The notes: generated by a model from the letters alone, not told the origin. Counted from the first letter of the stretch, positions 10,741 through 19,742 are shown. The stretch is 64,000 nt of DNA from Symbiodinium natans (GCA_905221605.1 CAJNDS010001147.1:171512-235511); one strand, 5' to 3'. Numbers and translations: made by a program.

Positions 10741-10891
10741 CGCACCACTAGACGTATGTCACGGGTTGACATTGAAATGATTTGTCATGCTATTGCTCAT
10801 GCTTTTCGCTTTTTTTCAGATCAAGAGCGACATTTGATTCTGTGTATGTCACGCCTGTTAGCCTTCTCCAGCCCCGCCCTCTCACGAGAAA

Positions 10892-11012
10892 ATGTCACAA
10901 AAAGCTAAAAAAACGGTTTTTCGGCGTGATGAAGAACTTGCATCGAAGAGTAGGCCAAACGCCGAAATTGCCGAGGATTCTGGAAGCACGACCCCGCCCC
11001 TCAGAAAACGCG
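10892..11012 (+). CDS. First coding exon of a gene with a telomeric-repeat intron
   Basis: The ATG at 10892 starts a basic and acidic hydrophilic peptide (MSQKAKKTVFRRDEELASKS, then RPNAEIAEDSGSTTPPLRKR). A TTCTCCAG acceptor-like site about 20 nt upstream could receive a spliced leader. The exon is 121 nt (40 codons plus one base) and stops at CGCG|GCAAAA, a GC donor of the type dinoflagellates use. The joined frame continues in phase into 11073. No domain was recognised; it looks like a disordered, lysine-rich N-terminus. This exon is the anchor for reading telomeric repeat as intron. Confidence 0.6.
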
Positions 11013-11072
11013 GCAAAAACATCACCCTAAACCCTAAACCCTAAACCATAAACCCTAAACCCTAAACCCTAG
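11013..11072 (+). other. 60-nt GC-AG intron made of telomeric repeat
   Basis: Begins GCAAAAACATCA, continues as about six CCCTAAA units (one CCATAAA variant) and ends CCCTAG. Removing it joins a phase-1 exon end to a two-base start (G|AC ATC GAC), keeping the frame open. The intron length is typical of the other introns reconstructed in this window (42-215 nt). Confidence 0.55.
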
Positions 11073-11192
11073 ACATCGACGATTGTGGCCAACATCTTGA
11101 GCAGAAGCCAGCAGGCCCAGCAGCAAAAACGCAGGACATGCCCATGTTCCCGGCTGCACGCAAGAAAATGGATGCACCCAAACCCCCCCGGG
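11073..11192 (+). CDS. Second coding exon of the same gene
   Basis: After joining to 10892-11012 the frame reads DIDDCGQHLEQKPAGPAAKT and continues through MPMFPAARKKMDAPKPPR. It meets telomeric repeat at CGGG|GTTTAGGG, where the repeat itself supplies GT. The following intron would hold a telomeric array and then the LTR retrotransposon. Function unknown. Confidence 0.5.
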
Positions 11193-11298
11193 GTTTAGGG
11201 TTTAGGGTTTAGGGTTTAGGGTTTAGGGTTTAGGGTTTAGGGTTTAGGGTTTAGGGTTTAGGGTTTAGGGCTTAGGGCTTAGGGTTTAGGGTTTAGGG
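11193..11298 (+). repeat. Interstitial telomeric array, target of the LTR element
   Basis: About 15 heptamers ending in TAGGG at 11294-11298, directly against the left LTR. Confidence 0.95.
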
Positions 11299-11590
11299 TA
11301 CGGGGGGCAACCGAAGGGGAAAAGGGAAGAAATCAACCCTTAACAGTTGCCTATATGGATTTCCCAGATCGAACCAGTAAGAGAAGAACCCCACCCTTGA
11401 GGGAAAGGCCAGGGGAGAAGGGTCGGGACTACTACCTCCCACAAGACCCAACACCCAACAAACGGACACAACCTTTTCAACGAAAAGCGGACGGCTCTGG
11501 GCCATCTTGAGCCAAATATGATTTCCGGGTTCATTGACCCATCCAACCCCAACACGAACTCCTTTCTACAATACCAATTGCAGCTCCGCA
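11299..11590 (-). repeat. 3' long terminal repeat
   Basis: 292 bp, identical to the copy at 19451-19742 except at 11437. On the plus strand it starts TACGGGGGGC and ends AGCTCCGCA. Confidence 0.9.
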
Positions 11591-11598
11591 CTCCCCCT
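11591..11598 (-). promoter_or_regulatory. Polypurine tract
   Basis: AGGGGGAG on the minus strand directly abuts the 3' LTR start (TGCGGAG), the expected place for plus-strand DNA priming. Two copies of the palindrome TCCTAGGA lie just upstream (11600-11617). Confidence 0.75.
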
Positions 11599-11961
11599 GT
11601 CCTAGGATTTCCTAGGACACATTGGAGGTGCAGATATTTTGGCCAAAAACTGCCATTAAGGCAGCAGCCAGCTGCTTGAAATGCATGTTATGGTTTAACG
11701 TCTTCCAGGACGGAATTATAGCACATTGGCTAACCTACTACCCACAGAGAATCTCTTTTCACCATGATCCTCTCATCACTGAAGACTCCTTGGCCTTCTT
11801 CACCACAAACCGTGGTCTTCGCTACGCGAAAAGCTACTGACTTCTACTATCAGGGATTTCCATACCCTTAATAGTAACCACCACATTTGTCAGCGCATTG
11901 GCTGTTCCAGCGCACCTGTCTCCAGAAAGAGAAAAACCATCCCTTCATCCGCACCATCCAA

Positions 11962-14271
11962 TCACTTCTTTTTCCGATTGTTGGCAATCTTGAGGTGAAG
12001 TTGCAGCAGAATATACTCCAGGTCCGAAACTGTAAGAACAGGATCCTGTACGCACCTTTGAATTGAGGATACCAATCCTTCTCTCTTTGCGTCCTCAATC
12101 GCCTGGCAAGATTGACCCAGCTCTGCATTCGCAGTGGCAGACCCTGGTGCATCCGCATCAGATGGACGATCCTTTTCCTCAGGATCTTGCACCATTACCA
12201 CCTCTTCTTTTTTGGGACTCTGACTTTTCTCCTTCTTCTTTGTCTTTCCACCGACATTTGACTTTGTGCGCACTTTCGAGGCTTTTTCCACTGCAGAAAC
12301 CACCACATTGGATGATGATCCACCCTTCTCAATGATCGCCGGCATCTTCTTCGGCTTTGGAACCATGAGAGTGTAAGGATCTTCGATAGCTGCAGCTTTC
12401 CTCTTCTTTTTTACCTTTTTCTTCTCCTCCTCAACGGCAACCTCCGTCTCCGAAGTCTCAACCACTTCTTTTTCGGCAGGAATATCCTTGCTGGACTCCC
12501 TTTCTAGGGACCTCTTTTTGCCTCTTTTGGAATCCTTTTCTTCTCCCAAATTGGCTCGCTCGTACCATATCCTCAGGTCATTGACCCATTCTTCCACCTC
12601 CGTGAGCGAAATCTCATAAAACTTCACTACTTCGAGAAGTTCCAGCACGGTCAACATACCAGTGGTCCACGAAACCCATACCTGATCCATTTGGTCAGTA
12701 TCTCCAGCGAACTTCAGGAGTTTGAACAATGGGTCCGCCTCTGCTCGAGCCAAATCTGGCTTGCCATTGGACAAAAATGAAATCGCCTCCATCAACAGTT
12801 CCGTCATTTTGGTATCATCGTCATAACCCATAAAATCCTCCTCGCCATCATCGAACTGTTCAGGAGAGATCTCCTTTTCACCACCATTTGCACCAGAACT
12901 TCTCCTTGGACCATCCCTTGGGGGCGTCCTTGGAGACCTTGGCCTCTGTTCTTCCAGCGGAACACCATGCTCGAAGACACACCTGTCACCAAACCGACAC
13001 TTCCCAGACCGAGCAAACTGGATGCACCTCACACCAGTTGCATCATGCGAGAACTCACAATCCTTTCCAGCGAAACATTCTCTCCCTGCCACATAGTATT
13101 TGCACCAATATGAATGTAGCACCACATCATCTTCGGAATGGATGAATTTGCAGTCGTCACCAAATTTGCAGCGATCTTTCCCCTTGCCGAACCAGTAGCA
13201 GAAGCCCTTCTTCCTCTTCTCCAAGCGCTCTGCCTCATACCGGTCCATAGGGCGATTGTGCTCTACATGAACATTGCCATGTACCTGGGGACTGCTCCCT
13301 TCACCCGACGTGCTATCAGTAGTTGGTGCTTGGAGTACAGCTGGAAAACCTGGCCTTGGTCCTACCACCTTCATGATTGGTTTTCCGCCAACTCCTGAGC
13401 CATGCTGAGACGATCCAAAAACATTGAACATCTTCGTGAAGGCCTTTCTAGTGCCAATCTTCTGCACCCTTTTGATTGGACGTTTCATTGCTCCAACCTT
13501 GCATCCAGATGCGTTCAAACGACACAACCTCCTATAACCAACTCTATGTCCCTTCTTCCAAAGAGCCATAAGAATTTTAGAGGCAGTAACATTCTCCACC
13601 TCTACCTTTTCCAATGGTCCCTCACTTCCCGGAACAAACCCATCCATATCTGAAGACCTTTCCGTCTTTTTTGACACCACTTTGTCGAGGTAGTCTTCCG
13701 AGATCCAGGGTAAGTTCCTCTTAGAGGAAGGATTGTCATCATTGCTTGGTCCTTCACCAGGATACCCTTTTGTGCTGTCAAAGATCTTACCAGTAGTGCG
13801 GTCCTGCATAGAGAAATTGGAAGCCACGCGGGAGTACACTGACCACAGGAAAATCCTTGTGTCCGCCAGTCTTGATGACCCACTGGATGTCTCCTCTTCC
13901 GGAGAGACTTCTGGCGCTTTGCCATCTCCTCCAGTGTCACCACTTGTCTCACCTCCAGCATCTTCAATGGGAATAAGGGATTCATTGTTCCCTTGATCAA
14001 GTACCGCATCCTCTGGTCCAAGAACTTCCAGCACCGCTGTCGAAGGATCCACCTCTTCATCAGCATCGTCGTCCATCCTTCTCCAGAGAGCCTCCAATTG
14101 GTCCGCACAAGTCGCCGCTTGAAGGAACTCCATCAACCGGGCCCTCCCGCGCTGCCAGAGAAATTCCGAAACCATCACCGACCCCTGGGCTCCAAGATTC
14201 AGGAATGGGTGAACCAATTTGGCTACCCTCGCCATAAGATGTGAACTTCCATGCCTGGACTGCGACTCCAA
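11962..14271 (-). CDS. Retroelement ORF3 with three CCCH zinc fingers
   Basis: 769 codons. An acidic N-terminal part is followed by three closely spaced C3H1 fingers: CX9CX5CX3H near residues 358-378, CX8CX5CX3H near 390-408 and CX8CX5CX3H near 416-436. CCCH fingers usually bind single-stranded RNA. The C-terminus is lysine-rich (KKKVKKKRKAAA) and ends about 370 nt before the 3' LTR. It overlaps the end of the upstream ORF by 49 nt in the -1 frame, with a TGA just before the overlap. It may therefore be expressed by frameshifting or be a decayed continuation; I see no classical slippery heptamer in the overlap. The role is probably packaging of element RNA, by inference. Confidence 0.75.
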   Translation of the reverse strand: MESQSRHGSSHLMARVAKLVHPFLNLGAQGSVMVSEFLWQRGRARLMEFLQAATCADQLEALWRRMDDDADEEVDPSTAVLEVLGPEDAVLDQGNNESLIPIEDAGGETSGDTGGDGKAPEVSPEEETSSGSSRLADTRIFLWSVYSRVASNFSMQDRTTGKIFDSTKGYPGEGPSNDDNPSSKRNLPWISEDYLDKVVSKKTERSSDMDGFVPGSEGPLEKVEVENVTASKILMALWKKGHRVGYRRLCRLNASGCKVGAMKRPIKRVQKIGTRKAFTKMFNVFGSSQHGSGVGGKPIMKVVGPRPGFPAVLQAPTTDSTSGEGSSPQVHGNVHVEHNRPMDRYEAERLEKRKKGFCYWFGKGKDRCKFGDDCKFIHSEDDVVLHSYWCKYYVAGRECFAGKDCEFSHDATGVRCIQFARSGKCRFGDRCVFEHGVPLEEQRPRSPRTPPRDGPRRSSGANGGEKEISPEQFDDGEEDFMGYDDDTKMTELLMEAISFLSNGKPDLARAEADPLFKLLKFAGDTDQMDQVWVSWTTGMLTVLELLEVVKFYEISLTEVEEWVNDLRIWYERANLGEEKDSKRGKKRSLERESSKDIPAEKEVVETSETEVAVEEEKKKVKKKRKAAAIEDPYTLMVPKPKKMPAIIEKGGSSSNVVVSAVEKASKVRTKSNVGGKTKKKEKSQSPKKEEVVMVQDPEEKDRPSDADAPGSATANAELGQSCQAIEDAKREGLVSSIQRCVQDPVLTVSDLEYILLQLHLKIANNRKKK

Positions 14272-17200
14272 TCATAGGCAATTGCCTCCATAGCAGTTCC
14301 AAACTTGTCAGTATTTTTGAATTCCCCTTCCAGCCCAGGAGACAACAATGCACCCATCACCGAAAGAGGGTAATTTCCCACCGCCGGCAAGCACGGATTG
14401 TCATGGAACGAATGATGCAGGTCACAATAATATCCTTGATCTCTCCTTTGAAAAAGGAGTGCTCCAGTCCCTTGCTGGGCATTCATTTCATCCACTTGAA
14501 CCATTTCAGCACATATCCTCTGTGCCATGTACGCCATTGCTGGCCAGACGGAACGATCGGTCAGACCACGACGCATAACCCAATCAGTTGTCGGCGACTG
14601 AATCAGCGTCCCAGGGTCATATGCCATGACCACCAATGCACCATCATCCATTCTCTGATCAGTATCATCTTCCAATGCCAGGTTCAAATCCTGTTCGCTT
14701 GCACCTTCAGATGACATGCTAATAACCAAATTTCGATCCATCTTATTGGATCCTTTTTGGCAGTCTCTTTGCCCCACCGGCAACTTGCCAACTGCAACCT
14801 TCCAATAAATCCGAGTCAGAAGACCTTTAACCAGCAATTGCTGAGGAACATTCTTCACCGGACGAACATCCAATGTCTTCGCACCATCACCACGGAGTTC
14901 ATTGCTCCCACCTTCTCCTTCGTTTTGGTCAGTCTCCTCGCCAGGAATTTGCACTGCTCCTTCCAGCGCCGTCTCCTGTCCAGCCACTTCTTGCCCAGGA
15001 AGAACTTGAGCGCCTTCAGATACATTCACCTGTCCAGCAACACCTTGCCCAGGTAAAACCTCATCCGTGGAGCCCACCGCCAGCGAACCAACCATAACTG
15101 AACCATCCCTTGCTCTTTTTTGAGACTGTTCAGTTCGACGAGAAGGTTGTGGTAGCGAAAAAACTTGTGAAGTCACTTCTTGGCGGGTCTCCCCCCGCGA
15201 CGCTTTGTCGCGCCCTTCGCCAAGGTGAACCGATTTTTTCGGCCCGTCATTGGAGCCTGAAGAACCACTCTGCGGAACATTGCCACGAATCGCAGTTCTC
15301 TGTGAATCCCTTTCTTTCAAAAAGATTTCCTTCAGGCGTTGTGCGGCATTGGTCTCCTCCTCGCTTGAATCGCTTGAGGAAGCGGCATACGAGACCAAAG
15401 CCTCCGCCTGTTCATCATCATCCACCACATCTGCCCACGCTCTGCTGAACCGATACGACAACCCACCACGAGGCTTCAGTTCCAGTGGCTTCGGCTTTTC
15501 CACCACTTCCGCCGGTTGCACTCGTCGTTGTGACCGAGAGCGCGGCACCTGTCGCACCTGTTTTTTGTCCAGCAAGGGCCTTCCCCTTCTCACAGGGTTT
15601 GATCTTGACCGATAGGTCACACCAAGTGTGATCATCACCTCACTTACATGAGGGGTATACACCCACAGGTGTTGGTTGCGAGCCATCCAATTTTCAATTG
15701 GCTCCTCCGGATTTTGAAGCCGAGTACCAGTGGATTCAGCCACCGAATTCTTTTGTTCATCAGCTTCTGCTTCATCCAGAATACCTTTTTCACCTTCTTT
15801 TTGTGACACATTGGTCATTTGCAGCGCTTTTGGTGCCGAGGATGAGGAAGATTCAGCTCCCCCATTTGCAAGTGGCTGAAAAGTGCTTCTGTCCGAAATT
15901 TCCCATCCTCTCTCCTTTTCAAACCGGACCTGATTGGCCACCTGTACCAAGTGTTTCAGGAGTGTTAGCCGCTCCTCTGACATCTCGTCGTGGGAGTACT
16001 TGCAGAAATTTGATCCTTTCCGGCAACGTCCTCTGAGGTAATAATCGAAACAGCAATGGTGGAACCCTGCGTCCCTTAGTGCCTTCCTGGAAGCATTGTC
16101 CCAAGATTTGCCGGGCTCCCAAGTCCCTTCCAATGCTATGTCATCGTTGTGACGATACCTGCATGTAGTCCCATATTTACAACCACCTTGATTGTAATAC
16201 AGACACAGACGACCTTTTGGCTCACCCGATGTAGGTTCACCCTTTGATGCACCTTTGCCAAAATTGTACTTGGCCCGGAAGGCTAAATCCTCCCGCTCCT
16301 GCTGTGCCTCATCCACTGTACCTTCCTCTGTGGGAGGGTCACCGATGTTCCCATCCTCATCTTCAGCTTCTGGGCTGTTCTTTGGATCAGTTGACCCCCC
16401 TTCTGGCCAACCTTCACCATACCGACGATGCTCATAGGGACACCCATCGCCATTGCGACACCTTCCCTTATTGAAGAACTTGCACAGTTTGCTGTATCCA
16501 GGTGACACAGTCTGTGGAGTCATGTGAGCCTTTTTGTACTGGTCAGGGTCCATGTAGGCTTCCATTGGCTTGTTCTCCCTTTTGCTCATGGATTGCACTG
16601 CACCATCAAGCTCCTGCAAAAATAGCTTGGTGTCCAACCAAAGCGCGTTCCAAAACTCATCTTCCCCTTGATTCAGCACCGTTGCCACCGCTTCACCCAC
16701 AACTGGTCGAGTAAATCTCCTTTTTCTGCATGCCAGTTCGAAAAGCGCGTTGTGGTACTGTTTTCGGGAAAAAGTGGTTAACTTTCCCAAGCCTGTGCTT
16801 TCTGTACCATCAGGCTTCCAACCATCATTTTGCAAGATGCCATACGCGCGCCGAGCTTCCGCATTGAGGAATGCATGATCTGCAACACACTCCTGTAGCT
16901 CTTCCATTGGGCGACCCAACAGCATCCCAGTGATTTTTCCAACATAGGCCTCATCTTCGTTTCCATTCTCCAGAAGAGCTTTGTAGATCTTTTCTCCATA
17001 AAGTTGCCTTTCCTCTCGTTCTTCTGAGGATAACTCCTGTACCACAAGCTCTTCATCGGATTGCTCTTCCTCCTGTTTCCAGTCCCATTGACCGTTGGAA
17101 TCTTGGTACCATTGACCAGCATACCATGAATCCGTCCACCACGTACTCCAGTCGCTGGGTTTCCATTTACGCAGCGTAGAAGAAGAGTCCTCCACGTCCT

Positions 17201-18011
17201 CTTCCAAAACCAGAAAGGTGTCCAAGATTATGGTACCATCATCTTCCACTCGTTTCACTGTTCCATTGACAGTATCACCAAATTTGAACTGATATGCATT
17301 GTTCCCTTCTGCAGGAACCAATACATTCATATCACCATGGTCCAAAAAGGCTCCATACCCATTGATGCAGCGCACTAGACCCATGATCTCATCTCCCTCT
17401 TGATAGCAATGTTTCCCAGGTGATTCCAAGGCTCCCGCTCGGGGCACTTTCTTTGCATGCTCTTCAGAAACCACCTCTGTATCATCGGCTCCTGGCGCAT
17501 CCTTTGTCTTCACCTTTGGGTCACACTGCTCGTCCTGCTCCACGAGTCCCACAAGCTCATCTTTTTTGTGCTCCTGGATTTCAGGACCTCCCTTTTTCTC
17601 CGCCAAAGGCTTTGCCTCATCTGCTTCAGTTCGCTCGGTGTCGACTTCCGGCGAACTTCCAGACGGCAACACTTCTCCCTTCATGGGAGTGGACCCATCA
17701 TTGGAGTCCTTTGTCACACCTTCTGCAGCAGGCAAATTTTCTTCCACTGCAGGGCGATTGAGTTGATCATCCACGGCAGGCACACTTTCTTCCACCGCAG
17801 GCTCCTTTGGTTCCATGGTTTCCAAAGGAGAATTGCCACCACCATTGACCACAGCTGCCTCATTGGCTCCGGTGTAGCCCTTGTCATTTCGTTCCTCGCG
17901 GCTAACTTCAGGTTGCACCAGTGCGTCCACCTGTGAACCTCCATCGTCAGCTGCTGCGGAGACCTGCGCCCCATTGTTGCAGTCGCCCGTGGAACGTAAC
18001 ACCATATGCAC
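14223..18011 (-). CDS. Retroelement ORF2, S1-like domain plus three CCCH fingers
   Basis: 1,262 codons. Residues about 202-266 look like an S1 RNA-binding fold (GDEIMGLVRCINGYGAFLDH, then FGDTVNGTVKRV). A Trp-rich patch follows (about 285-312). Then come CCCH fingers at about 510-528 (CX7CX5CX3H), 603-621 (CX7CX5CX3H) and 654-674 (CX8CX6CX3H). The second half is low-complexity and acidic, with no catalytic motif I recognise. The same frame stays open upstream of the first methionine to about 18100, where it meets the preceding ORF across a near-duplication. It is probably the nucleic-acid-binding, gag-like body of the element. Confidence 0.75.
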   Translation of the reverse strand: MHMVLRSTGDCNNGAQVSAAADDGGSQVDALVQPEVSREERNDKGYTGANEAAVVNGGGNSPLETMEPKEPAVEESVPAVDDQLNRPAVEENLPAAEGVTKDSNDGSTPMKGEVLPSGSSPEVDTERTEADEAKPLAEKKGGPEIQEHKKDELVGLVEQDEQCDPKVKTKDAPGADDTEVVSEEHAKKVPRAGALESPGKHCYQEGDEIMGLVRCINGYGAFLDHGDMNVLVPAEGNNAYQFKFGDTVNGTVKRVEDDGTIILDTFLVLEEDVEDSSSTLRKWKPSDWSTWWTDSWYAGQWYQDSNGQWDWKQEEEQSDEELVVQELSSEEREERQLYGEKIYKALLENGNEDEAYVGKITGMLLGRPMEELQECVADHAFLNAEARRAYGILQNDGWKPDGTESTGLGKLTTFSRKQYHNALFELACRKRRFTRPVVGEAVATVLNQGEDEFWNALWLDTKLFLQELDGAVQSMSKRENKPMEAYMDPDQYKKAHMTPQTVSPGYSKLCKFFNKGRCRNGDGCPYEHRRYGEGWPEGGSTDPKNSPEAEDEDGNIGDPPTEEGTVDEAQQEREDLAFRAKYNFGKGASKGEPTSGEPKGRLCLYYNQGGCKYGTTCRYRHNDDIALEGTWEPGKSWDNASRKALRDAGFHHCCFDYYLRGRCRKGSNFCKYSHDEMSEERLTLLKHLVQVANQVRFEKERGWEISDRSTFQPLANGGAESSSSSAPKALQMTNVSQKEGEKGILDEAEADEQKNSVAESTGTRLQNPEEPIENWMARNQHLWVYTPHVSEVMITLGVTYRSRSNPVRRGRPLLDKKQVRQVPRSRSQRRVQPAEVVEKPKPLELKPRGGLSYRFSRAWADVVDDDEQAEALVSYAASSSDSSEEETNAAQRLKEIFLKERDSQRTAIRGNVPQSGSSGSNDGPKKSVHLGEGRDKASRGETRQEVTSQVFSLPQPSRRTEQSQKRARDGSVMVGSLAVGSTDEVLPGQGVAGQVNVSEGAQVLPGQEVAGQETALEGAVQIPGEETDQNEGEGGSNELRGDGAKTLDVRPVKNVPQQLLVKGLLTRIYWKVAVGKLPVGQRDCQKGSNKMDRNLVISMSSEGASEQDLNLALEDDTDQRMDDGALVVMAYDPGTLIQSPTTDWVMRRGLTDRSVWPAMAYMAQRICAEMVQVDEMNAQQGTGALLFQRRDQGYYCDLHHSFHDNPCLPAVGNYPLSVMGALLSPGLEGEFKNTDKFGTAMEAIAYDWSRSPGMEVHILWRG

Positions 18012-18504
18012 CTCAACCCGTGCCTCCTTCGCACTCCAGGTACTATCTGGCGCATCGACCCGCGCATCATTGGCGCTCCAGGCCTCATCTTCAGATCTTC
18101 CGTGTCTCCAGCTATTCCAGAAGCTTCTTTTTCCCCTTGAATGGCAGGAATCTTGGCACCATACGAAGAGACCTCCTCAGTCGTAACACACAACTTTTCC
18201 CCTCCGTCTTCCGAATCTCCAGGACCACCTTCCTGAACGACAGGTACCACATCCACCACTCGCTCTTCTGCAGCCGACACAGTTCCGATCTCCACATTGG
18301 GAATTTTTTCTTCTGGACCTACCGATTCCACCGCTGCCACACCCTCAGAAAGCGCTCCCATTCCTTCCCGATCCAGATGTTGAGCTCCAGCGATGTCGGC
18401 TCGGTTTCCAGGAATCCCCTCCTCATCAGGAGAACCCGAGGTCGGGGCGTCACCACCAGCCCTAGGACCGCTATCCCTGATAGTAGAGGAAAAATCTTTT
18501 TCAC
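17990..18504 (-). CDS. Retroelement ORF1b, acidic linker in another frame
   Basis: An open frame between ORF1 and ORF2 on the minus strand, including MGALSEGVAAVESVGPEEKI and an acidic continuation to GIAGDTED. It joins ORF1 if a 17-nt segment (18505-18521, starting GT and ending AG) is skipped. It joins ORF2 if one copy of an 8-nt near-duplication (GAAGATCT/GAAGATGA, 18085-18100) is ignored. Both steps are -1 frame changes. No domain. Confidence 0.55.
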
Positions 18505-19383
18505 CTAAACATTTACACTACCCTGGAATGCCCTCGTAGACTCAGTCTTCGGAGTAGAGGATGAAGAACCCAGTGCCGCCTCCATTTCCAGCTCATTGCC
18601 CGAAGGAGACCCGACCACCTCGTCACTCTTCATCTTTTCACCTACACCCGGCAATGTCCACTTGCTTTCCTGCGTATCCAGGCAGTAATAATATTGTCTC
18701 CCATCTTCATGGAGGTGCCATTCCCACATTGTGCCATCACACGCTTCATCTTTCCGAAAACCATCCCTTTCCGGGACCTGACGCATCTCGTCCTCTTCTT
18801 CTGACAGCTGTCGCAACCGTTCAGCCTCCATCTGTAGGATCTCCTCCTCCCCCATGGCGTATTCAGCAGCAGGTGCAGCTTCAAAGCTGTCCGCACCCTT
18901 CTGTTCTTGACCGCTTCCACCACCTTGGGAACTCGAAGACGGACCCCTTTTGATCTTGTTCAGAGGCCTCCTGGTTGCTTGCGGCACTTCTCCAATCAGA
19001 TCGGTCTGAGACCCTTGGTCTACCATTCGACCCGAAGTCGAAGTCGACGGCTGGTACCCGTGTTTTTGCAACACTCGTAAAACAGTCACCTCCATTTCAC
19101 GATCTATACCACCAGTCGCGTCCCAGTTCCTTTTTTCACCAGGCTTTGGCGATACAGAGACAGCGCGTCCTTCAGCTTCAGCATTGCTAACCATATCCAC
19201 ATTGGGACTCATACCCACATTGGGGCTTTCTGCAACCAAGACTTCTTCCAGATGTTCTTCAGCGCCGGGAATCACCTCTTCCAGCACCGATCTTTCACCC
19301 AGAGACTCAGCTGCACCATTTCCAGCTCCACCATTCTGTCCACCATCCGAGGCAGGTTGGAGCCATCGCTTCGGAGAAGGCAT
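18505..19383 (-). CDS. Retroelement ORF1 with a WW domain
   Basis: 292 codons starting MPSPKRWLQPASDGG, 67 nt downstream of the 5' LTR. Residues about 219-246 form a WW-like module: Trp 220/222, YYY at 231-233, the second Trp at 242 and Pro at 245 (sequence QYYYCLDTQESKWTLP). WW domains bind proline-rich ligands. The N-terminal part is Ser/Glu-rich with a short charged helix (EILQMEAERLRQLSEEEDEM). As the 5'-most ORF it occupies the gag position, but no capsid fold was recognised. Confidence 0.7.
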   Translation of the reverse strand: MPSPKRWLQPASDGGQNGGAGNGAAESLGERSVLEEVIPGAEEHLEEVLVAESPNVGMSPNVDMVSNAEAEGRAVSVSPKPGEKRNWDATGGIDREMEVTVLRVLQKHGYQPSTSTSGRMVDQGSQTDLIGEVPQATRRPLNKIKRGPSSSSQGGGSGQEQKGADSFEAAPAAEYAMGEEEILQMEAERLRQLSEEEDEMRQVPERDGFRKDEACDGTMWEWHLHEDGRQYYYCLDTQESKWTLPGVGEKMKSDEVVGSPSGNELEMEAALGSSSSTPKTESTRAFQGSVNV

Positions 19384-19438
19384 TGCTTCTTGATCCCAAA
19401 GATCTTAAGATAACACTCAACCGCAGGGAACCTAATTT

Positions 19439-19450
19439 GGGCTCATAACC
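19439..19450 (-). promoter_or_regulatory. Primer-binding site matching the initiator tRNA anticodon arm
   Basis: The plus strand reads GGGCTCATAACC, preceded by T, directly next to the 5' LTR. This equals the anticodon stem-loop of initiator tRNA-Met (GGG, loop CUCAUAA, CC). The element's RNA would therefore pair with a half-tRNA cut in the anticodon region, as known for Drosophila copia, rather than with the tRNA 3' end. Confidence 0.7.
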
Positions 19451-19742
19451 TACGGGGGGCAACCGAAGGGGAAAAGGGAAGAAATCAACCCTTAACAGTT
19501 GCCTATATGGATTTCCCAGATCGAACCAGTAAGAGAAGAACCCCACCCTTGAGGGAAAGGCCAGGGGAGAAGGGTCGGGACTACTACCCCCCACAAGACC
19601 CAACACCCAACAAACGGACACAACCTTTTCAACGAAAAGCGGACGGCTCTGGGCCATCTTGAGCCAAATATGATTTCCGGGTTCATTGACCCATCCAACC
19701 CCAACACGAACTCCTTTCTACAATACCAATTGCAGCTCCGCA
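19451..19742 (-). repeat. 5' long terminal repeat
   Basis: 292 bp, 99.7 percent identical to 11299-11590. It should contain the element's promoter, but no TATA-like box stands out. Confidence 0.9.

Larger units (their letters stand above)
11299..19742 (-). mobile_element. LTR retrotransposon, copia-type primer, no recognisable pol
   Basis: An 8,444-bp element on the minus strand with two 292-bp LTRs. The LTRs start TG and end TA on that strand and differ at a single position (11437 T versus 19589 C), so insertion was recent. The flanks show an imperfect 5-bp duplication, TAGGG on the left and TCGGG on the right. A primer-binding site adjoins the 5' LTR and a polypurine tract adjoins the 3' LTR. 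The interior holds a chain of ORFs in successive -1 frames encoding WW, S1-like and CCCH zinc-finger modules. I find no aspartic protease, integrase HHCC/DDE, reverse-transcriptase YxDD box or RNase H, so movement would need enzymes in trans, unless an unrecognised domain serves. Confidence 0.85.

Noticed and set aside
10264-10908. Long His/Thr/Pro-rich ORFs and their Val/Gly/Trp-rich complements
   Set aside because: They follow the CCACCACAGA minisatellite; every frame is open because of the repeat.
11591-19450. Reverse transcriptase or integrase in the LTR element
   Set aside because: Looked for YxDD, HHCC and DDE-type patterns in the ORFs and found none; only WW, S1-like and CCCH modules are evident.
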